Below, piece by piece: positions 5,613 through 10,183 of a stretch of DNA of 10,183 bases. Below the pieces are notes generated by a model that had not been told where the DNA came from, made no database searches, and saw only the letters and a list, made by a program, of their open reading frames with translations. Position 1 is the stretch's first letter. The number at the start of each line of letters is the position of its first letter. Position numbers and translations under genes: made by a program. Origin of the DNA: DASXMX01 sp036794395. GTDB taxonomy: Bacteria; Planctomycetota; Phycisphaerae; Tepidisphaerales; Tepidisphaeraceae. The stretch covers positions 1 through 10,183 of the forward strand of contig DAIRGS010000255.1 of assembly GCA_036794395.1 (NCBI GenBank), in the 5' to 3' direction.

Positions 5613-7571
5613 TTAAGTGACTGCGGCTGGGCAACTTTCGGCCCGATCGCGAACGGAGCGCCTGCTCGCCCGACCTTTCAGATAGACGTCCTGATACCAC
5701 ACTTCGGCCACAAGCAGGGTCCAGAGGGTGAGGTTGGCGTCGACCTTTTCGTGGCGGTGGGCGTCGATGAGTTTGAAGATGGAATTTCGATCGCCGAATG
5801 TGGCGCACAATCCGACGTTGCTTCGCAGATAGTCGTTTAAGGTTGATTCGAGTGCGCCGCGAAACCAGCCGGCCAGGGGGACGCGGAAGCCCCATTTTTT
5901 GCGATTGAAGACGCTGGCGGGGAGCATGCCGGCGGCGAGATCGCGGATGACCACTTTTGAGCGTCGTCCATTGACCTTGAACCGATCGGGGAGGGCAAGA
6001 CCCAGCGGGCCGAGTTGCTTGTCAAGGAATGGGCTGCGCATCTCGAGGCCTTCGGCCATGGTCATGCGGTCGCCGCGTTCGAGCAGGTTGGACGGGAGCC
6101 AGGTGAGGCAGTCGACCAGTTGCATGCGGCCCATGGCGCTTAATCCTGACGCGCGGGCCAGGGCCTCGGACTGGCTGCGGGTGCTGTTGGCCCAGGCGGC
6201 AGAGTCCCAGTTCAGGCCCGGCATCAGCAGGCGCAACTGCTCGGCATCTACGTAGCTGAACCATTGAACGAGGCGCTCGAGTTCATCGGGCAATGACATC
6301 GCGCGGGCGGCAACGAGGGCTCGGCGACGGTCGATGCCGATCAGCCCGGCCAACGTGGCGACACGCTGCGCGCCGGCCGCCCGGAGCGCATTGCGGAGGA
6401 GTTTGGAGGTTCGGGCGAAGCGATATTTGGGGTAGCCGGCGAAAAATTCGTCGGCTCCCTCTCCGGATAACACGACTTTTACGGCTGAGCGGGCGTCCTG
6501 GCTCATCTGGGCGATCGCGACGTCTGCCGGCTCGCTGAGGGGTGCGTCGCGGCATGCGGTGAGTTCGGCGAGACGGGCCGCGTAGAGGGCGGGCGTTGCC
6601 AGGGTTTCATGATGATGGGTGCCCATGCTTTTGGCGGCGGCGCGGGCGGCGGGCAGTTCGCTGTATTCATCATCGCTGAATCCGACCGCGAAGGTATGAA
6701 GTTCCTGGCCAGGGGCGCGGAGGCGTTGCATGAGGGCGACGATCATGCTGCTGTCGATGCCGCCGGACAGGAAGGCGCCGACGGGGACATCGGCAACCAG
6801 GCGTTTGCGGACGGCGTCTTCGAGTTCGCGGCCGACTTCTTCGCGGATCCATTGATCGGGTTTGTCGCGGATCAGCTCTGCCGCACGGCGCGTCTGGTTT
6901 TCGAGGCTGTAATGGCGGCGGATAACGATTCCGTTTTCGGAAAACTCGAGCGAGGTTCCGGGCTCCAGTTGCCTCACCCCTGTGTAAAGCGTGCCCTGCC
7001 CGTAAACCGCGCGGAATCGCAGGACCTGACGGAGGCCATCTTCGTCCAACAGATCATCCACCTCGGGGTGTTCAAGGAGGGCTTTGATCTCACTGCCGAA
7101 TACCAGAAGCTCGGGAGTCGGCTGGGCATAGAACAGCGGCTTGACGCCCATGGGATCGCGAGCGAGCAGGAGCTTCTGGTTTTGGCGATCCCAAGCACCA
7201 AAGCCATACATGCCATCGAATCGCGGCAGCGCCTGATCCCATTCGCGCTGGATCCAACGGAGCAGAACTTCCGTATCGCCACGGGAATCGAATGACTGGC
7301 CGAGCGAGATGAGTTGTTCGCGCAGGCCGGCGTAGTTGTAGAGTTCTCCGTTGTAGACAAGGGACAGATCGCTATCGGAAACCCGCATGGGCTGGGCGCT
7401 GCCGGCCAGATCGATGATGCTGAGGCGCGTGTGGGCGAGGCCGCACGCGCCGTCGATGAGGATGCCATTGGCATCGGGGCCGCGACGGCCCAGCGCAACG
7501 GCCATCCGAGCCAGCAGATCGTGCGAGCTTTTTTCTGTGCCAAACCGCACATATCCCGCGATGCCGCACAT
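5613..7571 (-). CDS. asnB: Asparagine synthase (glutamine-hydrolysing)
   Basis: This 652-residue amidotransferase would take ammonia from glutamine and transfer it to an ATP-activated carboxylate, aspartate in the classical reaction. The class II glutaminase domain starts at Cys2, the nucleophile once Met1 is removed (M-C-G-I-A-G), with Arg49 in T-R-L-S-I-I-D, N-G-E at 74-76 and G-D-T-E at 98-101. The synthetase domain has the PP-loop S-G-G-I-D-S-S (269-275), G-E-G-A-D-E-F-F (370-377) and D-R-M-T-M-A-E-G-L-E-M-R-S-P-F-L-D (501-517). All key residues are present and the length is usual for AsnB. The ATG at 7571 is preceded by GAGGA and must be the start, since Cys2 has to follow it. It is 102 bases downstream of a glycosyltransferase gene on the same strand. 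Many such paralogues sit in surface-glycan clusters and amidate sugars or peptides, so the acceptor may not be free aspartate. Confidence 0.95.
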   Translation of the reverse strand: MCGIAGYVRFGTEKSSHDLLARMAVALGRRGPDANGILIDGACGLAHTRLSIIDLAGSAQPMRVSDSDLSLVYNGELYNYAGLREQLISLGQSFDSRGDTEVLLRWIQREWDQALPRFDGMYGFGAWDRQNQKLLLARDPMGVKPLFYAQPTPELLVFGSEIKALLEHPEVDDLLDEDGLRQVLRFRAVYGQGTLYTGVRQLEPGTSLEFSENGIVIRRHYSLENQTRRAAELIRDKPDQWIREEVGRELEDAVRKRLVADVPVGAFLSGGIDSSMIVALMQRLRAPGQELHTFAVGFSDDEYSELPAARAAAKSMGTHHHETLATPALYAARLAELTACRDAPLSEPADVAIAQMSQDARSAVKVVLSGEGADEFFAGYPKYRFARTSKLLRNALRAAGAQRVATLAGLIGIDRRRALVAARAMSLPDELERLVQWFSYVDAEQLRLLMPGLNWDSAAWANSTRSQSEALARASGLSAMGRMQLVDCLTWLPSNLLERGDRMTMAEGLEMRSPFLDKQLGPLGLALPDRFKVNGRRSKVVIRDLAAGMLPASVFNRKKWGFRVPLAGWFRGALESTLNDYLRSNVGLCATFGDRNSIFKLIDAHRHEKVDANLTLWTLLVAEVWYQDVYLKGRASRRSVRDRAESCPAAVT

Positions 7572-7673
7572 GCGAATTCCTCGATCGGCGACCCTGAATG
7601 TTACAAGACTGAAGAACCGGAAAGATGCAGACTGCTCCCCGCCCGCTCCTCATGGGGTGAAATGCATTGGAAA

Positions 7674-8555
7674 CTAATCGCTTGCCCGCCGAGTTTGCAC
7701 AAACGGCACGTCCGAATGAATTCGGGAGCTTTCGTCTCGCTCCCATACCTGCGGTGAGCCCAGGCGCAATTGCCAGCGTGCGCGAATTCTCGCTAGTATT
7801 TTTACAAAAACATAGACCCCGATCGCAAGCCAGAGGGATGGGTTGGAAAATAGCGCCGCCAGCCGGGAACCGTGGCTGTCGCCCTGGCGGGTGGCCAGTT
7901 GGGGGTATCGCTGGTCCAATTCGTAATTGCCCAAATGGGATCGGGTTTTGATGCGGATCAGCCCCCAAAGAGTGGCTGGCGGAGTGACGATCGATTTGGC
8001 TGCCGGAACGCCAATGCGTTCAGAGTCGGTGAACTGCCTCTTTACAAATGCGTCATCGCCGGTGACGAGGGGGAATTCCTTGAAACGGGCACGGCCGGCT
8101 TCGGAAATGGCGTAGACGCCGGTGTGGCCGATGCCGTCGCCGGTCGCCCACAGGCGATTGTCGATTTCATAGAACGCTCGTACCGGCCAGCTTGCCCGGC
8201 TCAGATCCACCTCCACCGCGGGACCGGCGGCCAAGGCGCCGGTTTGTTGGAGGGCCTGGGCCATCTGCCGGACTGATTCCAGCGTGATCAGCACATCTGC
8301 ATCGACGAAAAACCGGGGAAATCCATTCGCGGCGTTGTCGCCCAAATTGAGCGCGTTGGCCTTTGAGCCGATGGGCGTTTCGATCACCTGGACGGGACCG
8401 GTTACCGCTCGCGCCGCATCGGCGGTTCGATCGGTGCAGCCGTTGCAGACCACGATCACTTCCAGTTCACCGGGACGCGCGCCGTCGATCATCGCCCTGA
8501 CGCCGCGAGCGATGATGGCTTCTTCGTTGTATGCCGGGACGATGATCGAAATCAC
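7674..8555 (-). CDS. Family 2 glycosyltransferase
   Basis: This 293-residue enzyme has a GT-A fold of family GT2. It begins with the typical strand I-S-I-I-V-P-A-Y-N-E-E (2-12), has V-C-N-G-C-T-D-R-T (36-44) in the nucleotide-sugar site, the metal-binding D-A-D (85-87) in F-V-D-A-D-V, and G-D-D (166-168) where the catalytic base region lies. A hydrophobic segment near 238-256 suggests membrane attachment close to the C-terminus. The donor and acceptor sugars are unknown. I prefer the GTG at 8555, with GAGG 7 bases upstream, because the protein then starts exactly at the first strand; a TTG at 8588 would add 11 residues. It is first in a two-gene minus-strand unit with the asparagine synthase, which points to surface polysaccharide or glycoconjugate synthesis. 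Confidence 0.9.
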   Translation of the reverse strand: MISIIVPAYNEEAIIARGVRAMIDGARPGELEVIVVCNGCTDRTADAARAVTGPVQVIETPIGSKANALNLGDNAANGFPRFFVDADVLITLESVRQMAQALQQTGALAAGPAVEVDLSRASWPVRAFYEIDNRLWATGDGIGHTGVYAISEAGRARFKEFPLVTGDDAFVKRQFTDSERIGVPAAKSIVTPPATLWGLIRIKTRSHLGNYELDQRYPQLATRQGDSHGSRLAALFSNPSLWLAIGVYVFVKILARIRARWQLRLGSPQVWERDESSRIHSDVPFVQTRRASD

Positions 8556-8682
8556 AACCAAACCTCGATGACTGCGCTTTCCGTGCAATACTTAAATTTG
8601 CTGTTTTGTTCAATGATGAATCCCGCCCGAGCCCCTGCCAATCATGACGCCGTGTGTAAGATTCCCGGCGATTTCCCCACCC

Positions 8683-8710
8683 TTGACGGCTATGGCATCG
8701 CCGCTAGGAT
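8683..8710 (+). promoter_or_regulatory. sigma70-type promoter of tRNA-Gly
   Basis: TTGACG (8683-8688), a 16-base spacer and TAGGAT (8705-8710) give a good housekeeping promoter. The mature tRNA starts 10 bases after the -10 box, so the leader would be very short. The divergent glycosyltransferase gene starts at 8555 on the other strand; I see no further gene in 8556-8720. Confidence 0.6.
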
Positions 8711-8720
8711 TGTTTTCGGT

Positions 8721-8793
8721 GCGGGCGTAGCTCAGTTGGTAGAGCGTAACGTTCCCAACGTTAATGTCGAGGGTTCGAATCCCTTCGCCCGCT
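8721..8793 (+). tRNA. tRNA-Gly (anticodon CCC)
   Basis: This 73-base tRNA folds perfectly: acceptor GCGGGCG/CGCCCGC, D-stem GCTC/GAGC, anticodon stem TAACG/CGTTA with loop TTCCCAA (anticodon CCC, reading GGG), 5-base variable loop, and T-stem GAGGG/CCCTT (one G-T pair) around TTCGAAT. The discriminator is T, as expected for bacterial glycine tRNA. CCA is not encoded. Confidence 0.96.
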
Positions 8794-8827
8794 TTCACCG
8801 TCATCCGAACTCAACTCATTGCCCAAC

Positions 8828-8901
8828 TGCAACCGGCAGGATTCGAACCTGCGACCGGCGGATTAGAAATCCGCTGCTCTATCCAACTGAGCTACGGTTG
8901 C
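8828..8901 (-). tRNA. tRNA-Arg (anticodon TCT)
   Basis: On the minus strand this 74-base tRNA has acceptor GCAACCG/CGGTTGC, D-stem GCTC/GAGC with a 9-base loop, anticodon stem GCGGA/TCCGC with loop TTTCTAA (anticodon TCT, reading AGA and probably AGG), variable loop CGGTC, and T-stem GCAGG/CCTGC around TTCGAAT. The discriminator is A and CCA is not encoded. It is convergent with tRNA-Gly, with 34 bases between the mature ends. Its promoter is not clear to me. Confidence 0.96.
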
Positions 8902-8910
8902 GCCATAAAG

Positions 8911-8949
8911 ACCACCCTTCGGCAAACCCCGTTTAGCGGGGTCGGTGGT
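8911..8949. repeat. Two-part hairpin upstream of tRNA-Arg
   Basis: An inner hairpin ACCCCG-TTTAG-CGGGGT (8926-8942) sits within outer arms ACCACC (8911-8916) and GGTGGT (8944-8949). It lies just upstream of tRNA-Arg on its own strand and past the end of tRNA-Gly on the other. It could stop transcripts from the tRNA-Gly side, but no T-run follows. The gene-free stretch 8902-9344 otherwise holds the decayed tRNA fragment described separately and nothing else that I recognise. Confidence 0.35.
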
Positions 8950-9027
8950 AGTCGTTTCGACCGATTCGTCATTGAGCGGCCCATCATATCCGCACCCGCA
9001 CGCGTGGCCAATCGGCGGAATACCTAC

Positions 9028-9080
9028 GCCGTGGGCCGATTCGAACCGGCGACCTGGCAGACGGCTGCGGTGTCGTTCGC
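9028..9080 (-). pseudogene. Decayed 3' part of a tRNA gene
   Basis: On the minus strand a T-arm-like stretch GCCGG-TTCGAAT-CGGCC is preceded by AGGTC, a normal variable-loop sequence, and followed by CACGGCG-T, which looks like an acceptor 3' strand. One C seems to be missing from the T-stem, and the anticodon region (GCAGCCGTCTGCC) is too short to form a 5-base stem with a 7-base loop. No matching 5' half (CGCCGTG) occurs upstream. It resembles a threonine-type tRNA that lost part of its anticodon arm, but the identity is a guess. Confidence 0.45.
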
Positions 9081-9344
9081 TTCGCTCAAGATGTGGTAGT
9101 TTGGCGATGAAGGGGATGTGCGGGGCATTCTCACTGAGAGTCTTCCCGATAATTTCAGTGCGGACGGTCGACCCATCCCGTAATCAGCGTATCGCGGAAG
9201 CCACATAGTCGCAGGAATAAACTTCGAGGACAGCGGTACCATGCTTCAGCGACATGGTCGCAGGCGGGGATCATTTCAGTGGATGTCGGTGGAACGTTGT
9301 TGTCAGGATTGGCTGGAGATCAGGATCAAACGGAGCGGGCATAC

Positions 9345-10016
9345 ATGATCCGCCGATTGCTTTTCCATACGGCCTGGTTTGTTTCGCTCCTGCTAGGCCT
9401 GGCAACGGCGGCGATTTGGGTTCGAAGCGTTTACATCCAGGAAGATTGGATGCGCTTCGTGCCCCCAGGCCGCGGCGCACGGATCCGCCACAACATTCCG
9501 AACGTGATAGGGGCTGATATGGAAATCTTTTCCATACGCAGCGGCGGGGTCATTGTTTACACCGCCAGCGGTGCTCCGCGCTTGGAATGGATACAAGAAA
9601 ATGGGATTACGACCCGGCAGGTGCCCATTCCGCTGCCACCTTGGAAGCATTTGGTCGACTATCTGCCGGAACCATTGCCCGATTTAAACTGGTACGCGAG
9701 ACGTGGACACTCTCACAAACTGCTTGGGATCCAATGGGCCGAGTGGTCTATGCCTAATTTGCGATTCGGCAGAAAGCCTCAAACGGTCACCTTTAAGGTT
9801 TTCTTCGTTCAACTGTGGATGCCGCTCGTTTTGTTTTCGATCCTGCCGCTAGCAGCTTTATTGGCTAGCGCGCGCAGGCGAACACGAAAACGAGCGGGTA
9901 TGTGCGTGCAGTGCGGCTACAATCTGACCGCCAACGTATCGGGCCTGTGCCCGGAATGCGGAACGGAAGTGCCCGGCGCACTAAATGACCGTGCGCGATT
10001 CCGCGCCTTTTCGTAA
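9345..10016 (+). CDS. Two-pass membrane protein with C-terminal zinc ribbon
   Basis: This 223-residue protein has a membrane segment at about 5-24, a soluble middle of about 130 residues with no domain I recognise (Trp- and Pro-rich near 95-137), a second segment at about 156-175, a very basic stretch (R-R-R-T-R-K-R, 177-183), and a zinc ribbon with Cys187, Cys190, Cys202 and Cys205 (C-x2-C-G-Y-N-L ... C-P-E-C-G). Membrane proteins ending in this ribbon are abundant in Planctomycetes and function is unknown. The basic stretch places the ribbon in the cytoplasm and the middle domain outside. I chose the ATG at 9345, with GGAG 9 bases upstream; the frame is open upstream to 9279 but that part would precede the membrane start. 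It appears to be a single-gene unit. Confidence 0.8.
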   Translation: MIRRLLFHTAWFVSLLLGLATAAIWVRSVYIQEDWMRFVPPGRGARIRHNIPNVIGADMEIFSIRSGGVIVYTASGAPRLEWIQENGITTRQVPIPLPPWKHLVDYLPEPLPDLNWYARRGHSHKLLGIQWAEWSMPNLRFGRKPQTVTFKVFFVQLWMPLVLFSILPLAALLASARRRTRKRAGMCVQCGYNLTANVSGLCPECGTEVPGALNDRARFRAFS

Positions 10017-10183
10017 CATGGCTTTCCAAGCCATGATCGAGGGGGATGCCTGTCAGCGCCGGGTCCGATTTGGGAAAACCAAGTTTCGACAGATGGACAA
10101 CCTTCTGCATTTGCCCCCAAGAAATGCCCAATTCGGCGAGTTGGTTTTCCCACATCTCACCCGGCGCCGGACCCGCGGCTGCC
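9865..10183 (-). CDS. Possible partial gene entering from the right edge
   Basis: A minus-strand frame is open from the window edge to a stop at 9865. Its first part (A-A-A-G-P-A-P-G-E-M-W-E-N-Q-L-A-E-L-G-I-S, then a helical stretch and L-G-F-P-K-S-D) has protein-like composition and faintly recalls a small helix-turn-helix domain. The last 50 or so residues are antisense to the zinc-ribbon gene and look like shadow translation. If the gene is real, either it overlaps its convergent neighbour by about 150 bases or a frame change lies near 10030. I cannot name it, and it may be no gene at all. Confidence 0.2.
   Translation of the reverse strand, partial: AAAGPAPGEMWENQLAELGISWGQMQKVVHLSKLGFPKSDPALTGIPLDHGLESHVTKRRGIAHGHLVRRALPFRIPGTGPIRWRSDCSRTARTYPLVFVFACAR
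10017..10035. terminator. Perfect 8-bp hairpin directly after the zinc-ribbon gene
   Basis: CATGGCTT-TCC-AAGCCATG begins at the base after the TAA stop. An 8-bp stem with a 3-base loop placed there would suit an RNA 3' end. No T-run follows, so it is not a standard intrinsic terminator. Confidence 0.4.
10060..10175. repeat. Nested long-range inverted repeat
   Basis: TGGGAAAACCAA (10071-10082) is the perfect reverse complement of TTGGTTTTCCCA (10141-10152), 58 bases apart. Outside these, CGGGTCCG (10060-10067) pairs with CGGACCCG (10168-10175). The offset between inner and outer arms differs (3 and 15 bases), so the folded form would have an asymmetric bulge. The repeat lies in the possible partial gene at the right edge, which argues either for an RNA or DNA structure or against coding. 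Confidence 0.5.

Noticed and set aside
6609..7295. A 228-codon open frame on the plus strand
   Set aside because: It is antisense to the asparagine synthase gene, whose catalytic motifs are complete on the minus strand; GC-rich codons leave long open frames on the opposite strand.
7572..7673. Possible small gene between glycosyltransferase and asparagine synthase
   Set aside because: The only short frame runs out of phase into the asparagine synthase start and has no supporting signal.
8568..8936. Plus-strand frame running through both tRNA genes
   Set aside because: Its end is a translation of the tRNA T-arms (phrases such as G-F-E-P-A-T), a common false gene.
1..10183. CRISPR array, insertion sequence or prophage
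   Set aside because: No regularly spaced direct repeats, transposase, integrase or phage structural gene is visible; the only mobile-type signal is the REP-like repeat.

Overview
The window looks like a chromosomal piece of a GC-rich planctomycete, most likely in or near the Phycisphaerae. The best clue is the C-terminal double-CxxC zinc ribbon (C-V-Q-C-G-Y-N-L ... C-P-E-C-G) on a two-pass membrane protein at the right end, an architecture I associate with Planctomycetes. Weak or absent Shine-Dalgarno sites before some genes and tRNAs without an encoded CCA agree with this. The assignment is an inference, since no rRNA or marker gene is present.

Left half (about 1-5500): an envelope ABC transport locus with its likely regulators. 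On the minus strand the order is a LolD/MacB-type ATPase (3530-4294), an FtsX/MacB-type permease (1503-3299), then two paralogous DUF3299-like proteins (737-1462, with a signal peptide; 81-635, with a membrane anchor), both carrying a Cys-Cys-Phe-Gly-x-Pro-Pro motif. Between ATPase and permease lie a 25-bp perfect inverted repeat of a REP-like type and a perfect 6-8-6 palindrome (ATATAC-N8-GTATAT) set inside a plausible promoter for the permease. Divergent from the ATPase is a PadR-family repressor (4551-4889) that overlaps a HAAS/DUF1700-like membrane protein (4882-5496). The simplest reading is a PadR/HAAS-controlled transporter that works with the secreted and anchored DUF3299 pair.

Middle (5500-8555): a 13-bp-stem hairpin separates the HAAS gene from two convergent minus-strand genes: a family 2 glycosyltransferase (7674-8555) followed by a glutamine-dependent asparagine synthase (5613-7571). 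This pair fits cell-surface glycan or glycoconjugate synthesis.

Right end (8556-10183): a tRNA-Gly(CCC) with a good sigma70-type promoter faces a tRNA-Arg(TCT) only 34 bp away. About 130 bp further on is a decayed tRNA fragment abutting a half copy of the REP-like sequence. A planctomycete-type zinc-ribbon membrane protein (9345-10016) follows, then perfect hairpins and a possible partial gene entering from the right edge on the minus strand.
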